Notes: generated by a model from the letters alone, not told the origin. DNA of 64,000 nucleotides from a bacterium (GCA_017557885.1 JAFYXV010000003.1:196902-260901); one strand, 5' to 3'. Shown: positions 51,508-62,736, counted from the first letter of the stretch. A program made the numbers and translations.

Positions 51508-53139
51508 CTACTGCCCCTCCCTGACGCCGTGGAGAAGCATCTTCATCTGGGACATCTTCTCCTCGCTGGCGGCCATGATAAGAAGCTCGTCCCCTTCCTG
51601 AATGATAGTCGAGCCGTTGGGAGTAATGAAGTCCGCTCCCCGCTTGATGCCCATGATCAGGCAGTTTTTGGGAAAAGACATGGACAAAAGCGACCGGTTT
51701 ATGCACTGGTCTCCGCCCCTTACCGTGAAGCTGTCAAGATGGGATTGGAAAGTGTCGGAAACTTCCAGTCCGAAATCCGCCGTGTTGCTCTTGGTCTGCG
51801 GCACCGTCACGTCGAACAGTTTGCCAGCCCAGACCAGGCTGGAGCCCTGCAGCAAAACCGAGGAGAAGGAAATGCAGCAGACCACGAAAAAAAGCGCCCT
51901 GGCCATTGGATCGTCAACTCCGAAGGCCACAAGAGGGTAAGTGGCGAAGACGATGGGCACGGCGCCCCGCAACCCTACCCAGGAGACGAAAAGCTTGTCC
52001 TTCACGCTCATCTTGAAAAAATGCAGGCAGAGGAAAACCGATATGGGGCGCGCCACGAACATCAAAATGGCGGAGACGGCCAGACCGTAGCCGATGTAAG
52101 GCTTGAAGCGGTGGAAGGGCGCCGCCAGAAGCCCCAGCATAATGAACATGGTTATCTGCATGAGCCAGGCGAAGCCGTCGAAGAAACGGGACATGCTTCG
52201 CTTGTGGATGATGTTGGCGTTGCCCAGGACCATGGCGGAAATATAGACCGCCAGGAAGCAGTTGCCGCCCAAATGCTCCGCCGCGGAGTAAACGATCATG
52301 GTCATGGAAATGACCAGGACCGAATACAGCCCGTCCGCCTCCAGCCTGATCCGGCGCATGATGAAACTCATGCCGTGGCCAAGTATGAAACCCGTAAGGG
52401 CGCCCACAATCATGCCCTGCAAAAGCGTCAGGATCATGTTTCCCGGCGCGCACTGCCCCTTGACCAGATCGATGCAGGTCACTGTCAGGAAGTAGGCCAT
52501 GGGGTCGTTGGAACCGCTCTCCAATTCCAAAAGCGGCCGCAGGTTGTTTTTGAAATCAAGATTCCTGGTGCGGAAGATCCCGAAAACGGAGGCCGCGTCG
52601 GTGGAGGAAACGATGGAGCCCAGAAGCAATGCCGAGGGCCAGCTGAAGTATTGGGGAAAAAGCAGTTTCGTCAAACTGCCCAGGATGCCGGCGGTCATAA
52701 GGACGCCGACGGTGGAAAGCACGATCCCCCTGGCGAAAACAGGCCTGACCTTGTAAAACTTGGTCTCCAGTCCGCCGTAGAAAAGAATGAAGATCAACGC
52801 GAAATCGCCCAGGGCTCTCGCCACTGTGACGCTGGAGAAATCCAGCCCGTATTCCCCCGCCAGAAAGCCCACGAACAAAAAGAGGGCCAGGATGGGGATG
52901 CCCGTCCGGCTGATGGTGCGGCTGAAAATAATTGACAGGAAAAAGAGGATGGCGCCAATAAGGAGGAAATTGTCCTTGGAAAGCTTCAGGATGCCCCTGG
53001 TGGCCTGCTCCGCCGCCGGAACATTCCTGATCACCGCCTGCGTCACCGTGTTGTTGGTGAGGGCGCTGAAATCCGGAAGGAAAGGGTTCCCTCCGGAAAA
53101 CCAGTCGAATTTGTCCAGCAGCAAACTTCCCTGAAGCAT
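51508..53139 (-). CDS. CPA1 family cation/proton antiporter with RCK-C domain (NhaP2-like)
   Basis: The 543-residue membrane protein has about twelve helices with the CPA1 core FVGFLAGE, the STDAA motif (LGSIVSSTDAASVF, ~180) and LESGSNDP (~205), which contains the conserved ND pair for proton/cation exchange. From ~420 it has a cytoplasmic part including an RCK-C (TrkA-C) domain (ITPNGSTIIQEGDELLIM). NhaP2/CvrA members exchange K+ or Na+ for protons. It is the last gene of a long operon with KtrA and KtrB upstream, so potassium exchange is plausible. Confidence 0.86.
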   Translation of the reverse strand: MLQGSLLLDKFDWFSGGNPFLPDFSALTNNTVTQAVIRNVPAAEQATRGILKLSKDNFLLIGAILFFLSIIFSRTISRTGIPILALFLFVGFLAGEYGLDFSSVTVARALGDFALIFILFYGGLETKFYKVRPVFARGIVLSTVGVLMTAGILGSLTKLLFPQYFSWPSALLLGSIVSSTDAASVFGIFRTRNLDFKNNLRPLLELESGSNDPMAYFLTVTCIDLVKGQCAPGNMILTLLQGMIVGALTGFILGHGMSFIMRRIRLEADGLYSVLVISMTMIVYSAAEHLGGNCFLAVYISAMVLGNANIIHKRSMSRFFDGFAWLMQITMFIMLGLLAAPFHRFKPYIGYGLAVSAILMFVARPISVFLCLHFFKMSVKDKLFVSWVGLRGAVPIVFATYPLVAFGVDDPMARALFFVVCCISFSSVLLQGSSLVWAGKLFDVTVPQTKSNTADFGLEVSDTFQSHLDSFTVRGGDQCINRSLLSMSFPKNCLIMGIKRGADFITPNGSTIIQEGDELLIMAASEEKMSQMKMLLHGVREGQ

Positions 53140-53144
53140 AAATT

Positions 53145-53759
53145 TTAAAGCGTTTTCCTGGGCAGCGCGGCCCTCAGGTGAAGATAGATCGCCTCGGGGG
53201 GAGCCGCCTCCCCCTTCTCAAGTTTTTTCAAAGCCAGCGCGGCCAGGATCTTCGCGCCGAATTCGATCTTCAAAGGGACGAACTGCGCTTCCGGGAAAGT
53301 CGTTTCGTCGCATTCCCCGTAATAGCGGAGGCAATTCGGAAACTTTGAAGAAAGCTCTTCTTTGATCGCGTATCCCGCCTCGTATTTCCCGGCCTGGCGA
53401 TATTCGTAGTAAAAGCCGCCGCCCGCCCGGGCGTTCAAAAGCAAAAGCTCGTCGCCGTCTTTTTCCGCTCTTGGATAATAATCGAAAAAAGAGACTCCCG
53501 CCAGCTTCGCGCCCCAGCCCAGGGCCAGACCCTGGGCCGCCGCCAATCCCGTCCTTATCCCCGTGAAGGAACCCGGGCCCCTGTCAACCACGATGAGATC
53601 CGGAATATGTTCCTTCGTCATTTCGGCCAGTTCGGGAACGAGTTGGGAGGAAAGGTCCCGGCCCATGGGATAGACCTTTTCGCGCAATACTTCGCCGTCT
53701 TTTATCAAAGCGGCGGAAGCTTCAGCGTAAGAGGCTGTCTCCAATGACAGGATCACCAT
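53145..53759 (-). CDS. tsaB: tRNA t6A biosynthesis protein TsaB
   Basis: TsaB is the inactive partner of TsaD in the t6A37 modification of ANN-decoding tRNAs. The 204-residue protein begins VILSLETASYAEASAAL and has GPGSFTGIRTGLAAAQGLAL near residue 60, which is diagnostic for TsaB. It lies 5 bases before the antiporter and directly abuts the sugar-phosphate transferase stop. Its placement among envelope genes is unusual. Confidence 0.9.
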   Translation of the reverse strand: MVILSLETASYAEASAALIKDGEVLREKVYPMGRDLSSQLVPELAEMTKEHIPDLIVVDRGPGSFTGIRTGLAAAQGLALGWGAKLAGVSFFDYYPRAEKDGDELLLLNARAGGGFYYEYRQAGKYEAGYAIKEELSSKFPNCLRYYGECDETTFPEAQFVPLKIEFGAKILAALALKKLEKGEAAPPEAIYLHLRAALPRKTL

Positions 53760-54371
53760 TTAGAGTTTCTCCTCGTCCCCTTCTTTGACGACGAAATTTT
53801 CCTTGGGGGCGTAAACGCCCTCGCCCTTCGCCCAAACGCCAAAGGTCATCAGGAAGATCTTGAAATCTAACCAAAGCGACCAGTGCTCCACGTACCAGAC
53901 GTCGAGCTCGATCCTTTGCGGCCAAGAGAGCGAATTGCGGCCGTTGACCTGGGCCCAGCCCGTCACTCCCGGAGGCACAAGCAAACGCTTCTTCTGATGT
54001 TCGTCGTACTCCGCCGTCTGGTAGAGCAGCGTAGGCCTGGGCCCCACGATGCTCATCGTGCCGTTCAGAATGTTGATCAGCTGAGGAAGTTCGTCGAAAC
54101 TAGTCTTCCTCAGCCAGTCGCCGACTTTCGTGATCCTCGCGTCGCCTTCGCCGGTATAATAGCCTTCCTTCTCCGCTCCCACCGTCATGGTCCGGAATTT
54201 GTAGATCAAAAAAGGCTTGTTGTCTTTGCCAGCCCTTTCCTGAACGAAGAAGACCGGGCCCTTTGAATCGCGCTTTATGAGTATCGCGATAACGAGCCAG
54301 GGGATCGCGCAGAAGAGCAATCCTGCGAGCGCGAAAAGAATGTCGATGATCCTTTTTAAGAATCTTTGCAT
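53760..54371 (-). CDS. Polyprenyl-phosphate sugar-1-phosphate transferase (PglC/WcaJ type)
   Basis: The 203-residue monotopic enzyme has an N-terminal re-entrant hydrophobic helix (ILFALAGLLFCAIP), FRTMTVGAE, KTSFDELPQLINILNG with the catalytic Asp-Glu, SIVGPRP and PGVTGWAQVNGRN. It attaches the first sugar phosphate to undecaprenyl phosphate, starting a surface glycan. The short, PglC-like form lacks the extra membrane domains of WbaP. It follows fcl by one base; the pair suggests a fucose-containing glycan. Confidence 0.9.
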   Translation of the reverse strand: MQRFLKRIIDILFALAGLLFCAIPWLVIAILIKRDSKGPVFFVQERAGKDNKPFLIYKFRTMTVGAEKEGYYTGEGDARITKVGDWLRKTSFDELPQLINILNGTMSIVGPRPTLLYQTAEYDEHQKKRLLVPPGVTGWAQVNGRNSLSWPQRIELDVWYVEHWSLWLDFKIFLMTFGVWAKGEGVYAPKENFVVKEGDEEKL

Positions 54372-54372
54372 A

Positions 54373-56349
<1,977 letters not shown>

Positions 56350-56350
<1 letters not shown>

Positions 56351-57036
56351 TACTTGATATCGGTGAATTTTCTGACGTTGGCGTCAGTGCCCACCACCAC
56401 CAGGATGTCGTTTTCCTGCAGCGGCGCGTCCGGCGCCGGCGACAAGACCAGGAAACGCTCGCCCTCGTCCCGCTGGACGGGAAGCCTGCGGATGCCGATG
56501 ACGTTGATGCCGTAGCGGTCCCTGAGCCTCAATTCCATCATGGACTTGCCCACAAAACTCTTGGGAATGTCCACCTCCGCGATGCTGGCGCCGGAAGAGA
56601 AAGGAATGACTTCCTTCAAATTTGGGGCGTAGATCATTCTGGCCACGCGGAGACCCATTTCCTTTTCAGGGTTTACCGCCTCCGTGGCGCCCACTTTTTT
56701 CAGGATGTTGGCGTGCAGTTCGGAGCTGGCCCTGGCCACGATGCGTTTTACGCCAAGCTGCTTCAGGAGCGCCGTGACCATGATGCTGTTCTCCACGTGA
56801 TGGTCGCCTATGGCCACCACCACGACTTCCATGCTGGTGATATCGGCTTCCAGAAGCGCGGATTCATCGGTGCAATCCATGCACAGGGCGCCCGTGACGT
56901 TCTCCTCATCCGCCACTTTCTGGACCACGTCCTTGTCGGAGTCGATCGCCAGCACCGGTATATTGTGGGATTCCAGCCAGCGGACAACTTCCGTACCGAA
57001 ACGGCCGAGGCCTATAACTGCGCATCTTTTGATCAT
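56350..57036 (-). CDS. ktrA: Potassium uptake regulatory protein KtrA (RCK)
   Basis: The 228 residues form an N-terminal RCK-N Rossmann domain (VIGLGRFGTEVVRWL, then IDSDKDVV, residues 1-~140) and an RCK-C domain (~150-225, VGKSMMELRLRDRYGINVIGIRR). KtrA gates the KtrB channel in response to ATP/ADP or NAD. It lies 13 bases after ktrB, the expected partner. Confidence 0.93.
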
Positions 57037-57048
57037 AAGTTTTCCTCC

Positions 57049-59121
57049 TTAGCCCACCATCAAAGGCGTCTTGGGATATTCGATAGCCGAGCGTTTTCTG
57101 GTCGGCAGTAAAAGCAATAAAGTAAGAGGACCGATCCTCCCTATGAACATCATGGCGGTAATGACCAGCTTGCCCATGACGCTTAATTTCTCGGTTATGC
57201 CCATGGAGAGGCCGGTCGTGCCGATAGCGGAGACCGATTCGAAAAGGAGTTCCTCGTAGCCTCCGTTCTCAAAAGTGATGAGCAGGATGAAGCCGGTGAG
57301 GAACGTGACGTTGTAGAGCATGAAGACCGTGACGGCGCGCCAAACGGTGTTGGCGTTGAAAGAGTGGCGGCCAAGCGTCACGTCGTCGCGCCCTCTCAAT
57401 ACAGCAAACAAAAGTGCCAGGAAGATCACCAGCGTCGTAAGCTTGACGCCGCCGGCGGTGGATCCGGGCGCGCCGCCCACGAACATAAGCACCATGGTAA
57501 GGAACCTGCCGGCGCGGCTCATGTCGTTAAGGTCGAAGGTCGAGAAGCCCGCCGTACGGGCGGTAACCGAACAGAAAAGCGCGTTGCTGATCTTTTCAGG
57601 CCAGTTGAAACCTTGCAAGCCGCGCGCATGGTCCCAAAGCAAAAAGCCTACCGTGCCGCCGAAGACCAGAATAAGCGTTCCCACCAGAACGACGCTGACG
57701 TAGAAATTTGAATGCGGCTTCTTGAAGCGCACGAAATCGCTGATCCAGGATAAAACGCCGAAGCCCAGGCCGCCGGCCACGATGAGTGCCGTGAAGGTCA
57801 GAAGGATCCAGGGGTGATGCTGGAACATCATGAGGCTGTCGGTCTGCAAAGAAAGCCCGCCGTTGCAGAAGGCGGAGACGGAATGGAAGACGCTCTTCCA
57901 GAGCGCCGTCTTCCAGCCGAGCCCCATGTGCAGCATCTGCGGGAAAAGGAAAGCGACGCCCACGGCCTCTATGATGAAGGTCGCGGTGCAGATGAAGATC
58001 GTCAGAGGCAGAACGTTCGACTGGCGCTTCTCGCCCAGCATATCCTTGACGAAATACTCCTGCCTGAGTCCGATGGCCCTCCCCAGCACCAGCGCGCTGA
58101 AGGTTGACAAGGTCATGATGCCCAGACCGCCGACCTGGATGAGGCCAAGAATGACGACCTGTCCGCTGAAGGAGAAGAACTTCGAGATATCGACCGTCGC
58201 CAGGCCCGTCACGCAGGTCGCGGAAGCCGACATGAAGAGCGCGTCCACCAACCCTATGTCATAGCCCTTGTTTAAGACCCAGGGCAGAGCCAGCAAATAT
58301 GTTCCGGTAAGAATAACGCCGAGGAAGCTCACGACCAGCAAAAGCGCCGGGTGCTGGAAGAAGTAGTTGCTGAAGCGGTCAAAAGCGGCGGAGCGGGCAA
58401 AGTAATGCGCCAGGACGAAGCTCAGGACCGCCATCACTCCGAGAAGACCCAGGGACCATTCGCCGAAAGCGAAAGCCGCAATAGTTAAAACAAAGGCCGC
58501 CAGGATGAAGAAACAAAATTTTCCCCTGCTGCGCTTGTAGAGATGCATCTCGCAGCGGAAGCTGCCGTACAAAGCCCAGAGAGCCAAAACCGAACTGGCC
58601 GCGAAAGCCACCCATCCCAAAACGTCCGCCCGGTAAAGCAAAAGAGCGAGCGTAAAAAGCGTCACCCAGTTCAAGGGCATGTACAGCATCGTCCTGGGAC
58701 CGAAAACAGGCTTCAGCCAGCGCTTCTCGTTCAGGACGGCCGCTTCCGCGTCAACATTGGCGCGGTGGAAACTGAAGGCCACCCTGAAGACTAAAAAGCC
58801 GCAGTAGATAGCAGGCGCAAGCCCCAAAAGCCAGCTGCGCCAGTCCTTGGTCCATAAAAAGAAGAGAGGAGCAAAAGCGAAGGAGAGAAGCGTTCCCAAA
58901 AGCAGGGAGCGCAAGGGCCTTTTCAAGGAAAGGAAGAAGGCGCCTGCCAGAAGCAGGACGTTCCCGGCCAGAACGGCAATAAACAAAGGATCCGTCATCC
59001 TGCCCGTTCCGAAAGCGAAGGAAACGAGGAAGACGTTGGCAATAAGCTCCGCCAAAAGCAAAAGCAAGGCGTTCCTGGTCTCTCTCTGGACCAGGACTTC
59101 TTTTACACGGAATATTAGCAT
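57049..59121 (-). CDS. ktrB: Potassium channel/transporter KtrB/TrkH with N-terminal membrane extension
   Basis: The 690-residue protein has the four half-repeats of the TrkH/KtrB superfamily: TCVTGL (near 290), FCNGGLS, TARTAGF and AIGTTGLS, each with the selectivity-filter glycine. The core starts around residue 255, and the ~250 residues before it form an extra block of about eight hydrophobic helices not present in the usual ~450-residue KtrB. It is the first gene of an operon with ktrA, GT2, fcl, PGT, tsaB and the antiporter, behind a promoter giving a 2-nt leader. Confidence 0.9.
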   Translation of the reverse strand: MLIFRVKEVLVQRETRNALLLLLAELIANVFLVSFAFGTGRMTDPLFIAVLAGNVLLLAGAFFLSLKRPLRSLLLGTLLSFAFAPLFFLWTKDWRSWLLGLAPAIYCGFLVFRVAFSFHRANVDAEAAVLNEKRWLKPVFGPRTMLYMPLNWVTLFTLALLLYRADVLGWVAFAASSVLALWALYGSFRCEMHLYKRSRGKFCFFILAAFVLTIAAFAFGEWSLGLLGVMAVLSFVLAHYFARSAAFDRFSNYFFQHPALLLVVSFLGVILTGTYLLALPWVLNKGYDIGLVDALFMSASATCVTGLATVDISKFFSFSGQVVILGLIQVGGLGIMTLSTFSALVLGRAIGLRQEYFVKDMLGEKRQSNVLPLTIFICTATFIIEAVGVAFLFPQMLHMGLGWKTALWKSVFHSVSAFCNGGLSLQTDSLMMFQHHPWILLTFTALIVAGGLGFGVLSWISDFVRFKKPHSNFYVSVVLVGTLILVFGGTVGFLLWDHARGLQGFNWPEKISNALFCSVTARTAGFSTFDLNDMSRAGRFLTMVLMFVGGAPGSTAGGVKLTTLVIFLALLFAVLRGRDDVTLGRHSFNANTVWRAVTVFMLYNVTFLTGFILLITFENGGYEELLFESVSAIGTTGLSMGITEKLSVMGKLVITAMMFIGRIGPLTLLLLLPTRKRSAIEYPKTPLMVG

Positions 59122-59129
59122 ATATGTAT

Positions 59130-59135
59130 ATTATA
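59130..59135 (-). promoter_or_regulatory. -10 box of ktrB operon, predicting a near-leaderless mRNA
   Basis: A perfect minus-strand TATAAT (59135-59130). The predicted start ~59123 lies 2 bases before the ktrB ATG; no ribosome site. The -35 position is weak, and a CCCC-N5-GGGG inverted repeat (59145-59157) overlaps it, a possible regulator site. Confidence 0.55.
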
Positions 59136-59162
59136 CCATCTCAGCCCCGATTTGGGGGCAAA

Positions 59163-59197
59163 ATAAAAAGCGGGCGGCTTATGCCGCCCGTTTAAAA
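59163..59197 (-). terminator. Terminator of the SUMF1 operon
   Basis: CGGGCGGC (59171-59178) / GCCGCCCG (59183-59190), perfect 8-bp stem with a 4-nt loop; a T-rich run follows on the minus strand. It lies ~30 bases after the last SUMF1 stop. Confidence 0.85.
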
Positions 59198-59219
59198 AGC
59201 AAAACGATTTGTGAAACGT

Positions 59220-60446
59220 TTACTTTACGATGGCAAGCCTGACGCCTCTGTTGCCGCCGCGGTCGGTGGTGGAAAAGCCCATCCTTCTGGAGGAACGGCA
59301 TCTTATGGCCCATTCGTTGTAGGCGCCGCCTCTGATGACGCGGTAGTTGGTTTTGACAGCGGGTCCGACCGGATCGAGCGTGAAAGCCGTGTTGTCGGCC
59401 GCATAGCGGTCAATGCACCATTCCCAGACGCCGCCGTGCATGTCGTAAAGTCCGAGGGCGTTCGGGAGTTTCAACCCGACGGAGTGCAGAGAGTTGCCGT
59501 TGCCCCTGTACCAGCCAAGGCTGTCAAGGACTGTGTTCGTCGTGCCGTTGCCCGTTCCTTCCCAGGCGACGCCGTTGTTGAAAGCGGTGTCAGTGCCGGC
59601 GCGGCAGGCCTTCTCCCACTGCGCTTCCGTAGGAAGATCGAAGGTGAAGGAATTTCCGGCTTGTTCACGCAGTCTGCCGAGGTAGCTGTCGGAGTCGACC
59701 ATGTAGTCGGTGTGTTCCGGCCAGGTGCTGCCGAAAACGCTGCCCCTCATCATAGCGTAGGAAACGTTGGTCGCCGGCAGAGTGGAATTAGGGTCGACAG
59801 ATCCGTTCTGGGCGGGGTTCTCGTTGAAGAGATTGGAGAACTGCCCCTGGGTCATTTCATAAACGCCGATGTAATAAGCTTTCGTGATGGTGACGGTGTG
59901 ACGCACCTCGTTGTTGTTGTTGTCGAAGTGGCCGGTCTCCTCTTCAGGGGAGCCCATCTCGAAAATTCCGGGCTCCACACGGCGGAACCAAAGCTCTTTG
60001 GTCTTGGCCGCCGACTCCAAAACTTTGGGGAGCGTGGCGGAGAAATCCATCTTTCTGTTGGCGATGTTGTAGTGAAGATACGCGGCGCCGCGTGTAACTT
60101 CTTTGGCGCTCACGCCGATCTTCATGTTTTCAGTTCTTATAGCGCGGGCTGAAGCGTTGGAATCCCAAGTCACGCGCTTGGCGCCCGAACCCAGCGCGAT
60201 ACCGCAGGCGCCGTCGCCAACTAGGTCCTGCAGTTCGAAGCATTCACTGCCGTCGATGCTGGCATAAAACTTAACGCTGTAAACGGGGCAGGTCTCCTCG
60301 CTGGGAGACAGGATGTAGTTGATGTCCACCTTGCCGTTCCAGGGCCAGCGCTGCTGGCAGCTGACGGATACGACCGCATCGGCCAAAGCCTGCGCGGCAA
60401 AGAGGGCCGCCAGGGCGATGATCGTTGTCTTGCTGTTTATTTTCAT
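59220..60446 (-). CDS. Secreted SUMF1 (formylglycine-generating-enzyme-like) domain protein, copy 1
   Basis: The 408-residue precursor has a signal peptide (cleavage near residue 22), a shared N-terminal beta domain (VSCQQRWPWNGKVDINYIL; ~25-115) and a SUMF1 domain (~140-405: YIGVYEMTQGQFSNLF, LPTEAQWEKACRAGT, GVWEWCIDRY, VIRGGAYNEW, SSRRMGFS). The paired catalytic cysteines of true formylglycine-generating enzymes are not evident; the end reads NRGVRLAI where active enzymes have a Cys-containing GFRC. It is therefore probably not a sulfatase activator, more likely a binding or structural protein. Paralogue of the upstream gene; last of the operon. Confidence 0.82.
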   Translation of the reverse strand: MKINSKTTIIALAALFAAQALADAVVSVSCQQRWPWNGKVDINYILSPSEETCPVYSVKFYASIDGSECFELQDLVGDGACGIALGSGAKRVTWDSNASARAIRTENMKIGVSAKEVTRGAAYLHYNIANRKMDFSATLPKVLESAAKTKELWFRRVEPGIFEMGSPEEETGHFDNNNNEVRHTVTITKAYYIGVYEMTQGQFSNLFNENPAQNGSVDPNSTLPATNVSYAMMRGSVFGSTWPEHTDYMVDSDSYLGRLREQAGNSFTFDLPTEAQWEKACRAGTDTAFNNGVAWEGTGNGTTNTVLDSLGWYRGNGNSLHSVGLKLPNALGLYDMHGGVWEWCIDRYAADNTAFTLDPVGPAVKTNYRVIRGGAYNEWAIRCRSSRRMGFSTTDRGGNRGVRLAIVK

Positions 60447-60477
60447 ACAGTTTCCTGATATTGTTTCGAATTTAAAA

Positions 60478-61815
60478 CTACTGGATGATGATCGCGATCC
60501 TGAAGCCGACGGAGGAAGTCGGCATATTGCCGGTCGTCCCCTTTTTCGGGTCGCAGGAGAAACGTCTGGCGGAACGGGCTCTGACCGCCCATTCGTCCCA
60601 CGCGCCGCCGCGCAGAGAGCGGGTGTTTCCGGTCATGGGGCCAGGCGAGTCTATGCTTGTGTAAGAGCCGCCGCGGTAAACTCTCGTAATGCACCACTCC
60701 CAAACGTTGCCGTGCATGTCGTAAAGGCCAAGGGCGTTGGGAAGCTTCTGGCCGACGTTTTGGCAGCGGGTATAATCGGTATTGTCGCTGTACCAGCCGA
60801 GCAGGTCAAGATTGTCGCAATGTCTCTGTACCGCCGCTTCCTCCTCTTTCGTCTCGACGACCTCGGCTTCCCCGCCTTCGCTATCAGCGGAGTTTATTCC
60901 GCTTTCAGGATCTTCTTCCGGAACAAGCCAGGCTACGCCGTTGTTCCAGGCGGTGGTCGTCCCGGCGCGGCAGGCCATTTCCCACTGGGCGTCGGTCGGA
61001 AGGTCGAAGATCAAGCCGTTGTCAACCAAGCTGCGCACAGTGTAAAAGAAACTGTTCGTATCGATGCGGTAGTCCTGGTTCTGGGGCCAGGTGCTTCCCA
61101 GCTCGCTTCCTCTCAGGTCGTAATAGGAAACGTTGTTGACCGGGCAAAGCATTTCGCCCGGGCTGGAAGTGGAGGGGTTCTTTCCCGTGATGTTCTGGTA
61201 CTGAGCCTGGGTGACTTCAAGGACGCCGAGATAGAAGGCTTTCGTCACCGTAAGGGTGCGCTGCACTTCGGCGGCGGCGTTCTTCTTGTGGCCGATCTCG
61301 TTCTCCGGAGAACCTGTCACAAACGTTCCCGGCTCAATTCTTCTGAACCACATCTGGGTCGTCTTGGAGGCTTCATTCTCAAGGTCCGGACCAACGGAGC
61401 TTATGTTAAGGCTTCCGTCGCTCAGGGTAAGGCAGATATATTTGGCGTTCGCTGTGACGTCCTGAGCGGCGACGCCGACGCTAAGGTTCTGGGTGTTCGT
61501 AAAGGGCTTGTCGGCGCCGGCGTTCCAGGTCACGCGCTTGACGCCCGAACCGAAAACATAACCCCTGGAGCCTTCGCCTTTGAGGCTTTGGAGAGCAAAA
61601 GGCTCGCCGTTGTCTATTTTGCCGAAGAAAGCGACGGCGAAGACAGGCGAAGTGGCCTCGTTGGTCGTTTCCACCGAATAATCGATGTCAACTTTGCCGT
61701 TCCAGGGCCAGCGCTGATGGCAGCTGACGGTGACGTTGACAACCGGAGTTTCCCCGAAGACAGCCGCGGAAAGGCAGAACACGGTCAATAACAAAACATT
61801 CAAAATCGTTTTCAT
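60478..61815 (-). CDS. Secreted SUMF1 domain protein, copy 2
   Basis: The 445-residue precursor has the same layout as its neighbour: signal peptide (to ~20), N-terminal domain with VSCHQRWPWNGKVDIDYSV, and a SUMF1 domain (FYLGVLEVTQAQYQNI, LPTDAQWEMACRAGT, GNVWEWCITRVYRGGSY, LRGGAWDEW, SARRFSCDP). An insertion of ~40 residues, rich in Glu (EAEVVETKEEEAAVQ, ~300), separates it from copy 1. A Cys in RRFSCDP is present, but no GFRC. It lies 2 bases after the PEP-CTERM gene. Confidence 0.82.
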   Translation of the reverse strand: MKTILNVLLLTVFCLSAAVFGETPVVNVTVSCHQRWPWNGKVDIDYSVETTNEATSPVFAVAFFGKIDNGEPFALQSLKGEGSRGYVFGSGVKRVTWNAGADKPFTNTQNLSVGVAAQDVTANAKYICLTLSDGSLNISSVGPDLENEASKTTQMWFRRIEPGTFVTGSPENEIGHKKNAAAEVQRTLTVTKAFYLGVLEVTQAQYQNITGKNPSTSSPGEMLCPVNNVSYYDLRGSELGSTWPQNQDYRIDTNSFFYTVRSLVDNGLIFDLPTDAQWEMACRAGTTTAWNNGVAWLVPEEDPESGINSADSEGGEAEVVETKEEEAAVQRHCDNLDLLGWYSDNTDYTRCQNVGQKLPNALGLYDMHGNVWEWCITRVYRGGSYTSIDSPGPMTGNTRSLRGGAWDEWAVRARSARRFSCDPKKGTTGNMPTSSVGFRIAIIIQ

Positions 61816-61817
61816 AA

Positions 61818-62702
61818 TCAGCGGACTCTTTTCAAAACTATGACGGCAAGCGCCAGAAGAAGCGCAAAGCCCGGTTCAGGGAGAAGGGTTATGGCCGCGG
61901 TGGCGGTCTCTGTGCCGAAGACCGTGCCGTCGTCGCCATATACGGTATAAGTGAGAATGTAGGAAGTGTTCCTGGGCAGGACCGTCGGATCAACGTGGGA
62001 GTAATCCCAGCTGTAGTCGCCTTTTTCCTCTCCTTCGCTTGTGAAGACGGTGTAAGGTTCGGAAGAAAGCGAGAAAACGGAGGGACCGGAAGATTCCTTT
62101 TCAACGAGCTGGATCGTCATGGATCTGTCGTAACCTTCGATCCAGTCGGTGCTGTAAGTAATGTTGGCGGGAGAATCGAGCAAAAGCGTATCAGCCGAAA
62201 CGCTTACGTTGTCGAGCTTGAAATCGTCAGACCAATTCGTCGCCACAGAAGTATCGTCGGACAGAGTGACATAGACCGTCTCGGAATCGACCGCGTAGGA
62301 AACGCCGTTGGTGGTATCGGTGATCACGTGCGTAAGGGCGTAAACTTTCGCGCTTCCCCTCGGCAGGATCGATTCGTCGGTGTTTGAGTAGTTCCAGTTG
62401 AATTTGCCTTCGAGGCCTTCAACGTCGGCAGAAAAAACATTCTGCTCCAGAACGCCCTCGGCGTTCGCTTTCACTACCACTCCCCTGTTATAGCCCAAAT
62501 CGACCCAGCGGGTGCTGTACTGAAGCTCGTTCCAAAAATGGAGTTCGATGGGATTGGAGGAAGTGTTCGGCACGTTGACAGTATCCAGGCTGACCGGGTT
62601 CGACCAAGCTTCGCTGAATTCGCTGACGCTGTCCGCTTCCTCCGCTAAGGAAGGTAAGTTCAAAAGCACCAGCAAGCTTAAGGTTAAGATCGTTTTCTTC
62701 AT
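61818..62702 (-). CDS. Secreted PEP-CTERM protein with two tandem repeats
   Basis: The 294-residue precursor has a signal peptide (MKKTILTLSLLVLLNLPSLA), two ~110-residue repeats, recognisable by YSTRWVDLGYNRG... NWNYSNTDESILPRG (first) and YSTDWIEGYDRSM... SWDYSHVDPTVLPRN (second), and a C-terminal PEP-CTERM tail (LLPEPGFALLLALAVIV then KRVR). Function unknown; likely a surface-sorted partner of the SUMF1 proteins, since it opens their operon. Preceded by a strong promoter and structured leader. Confidence 0.8.
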   Translation of the reverse strand: MKKTILTLSLLVLLNLPSLAEEADSVSEFSEAWSNPVSLDTVNVPNTSSNPIELHFWNELQYSTRWVDLGYNRGVVVKANAEGVLEQNVFSADVEGLEGKFNWNYSNTDESILPRGSAKVYALTHVITDTTNGVSYAVDSETVYVTLSDDTSVATNWSDDFKLDNVSVSADTLLLDSPANITYSTDWIEGYDRSMTIQLVEKESSGPSVFSLSSEPYTVFTSEGEEKGDYSWDYSHVDPTVLPRNTSYILTYTVYGDDGTVFGTETATAAITLLPEPGFALLLALAVIVLKRVR

Positions 62703-62736
62703 ATTTATATAACTCTTATTTGATTACGATTCGATC

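Noticed and set aside
51439-52935. A 498-codon open frame opposite the antiporter
   Set aside because: His/Gln/Glu-rich antisense of a conserved membrane protein; no motif.
59220-61815. True formylglycine-generating enzymes (sulfatase activators)
   Set aside because: The SUMF1 fold is clear, but the catalytic GFRC-type cysteine is not present and no sulfatase gene is in the window.
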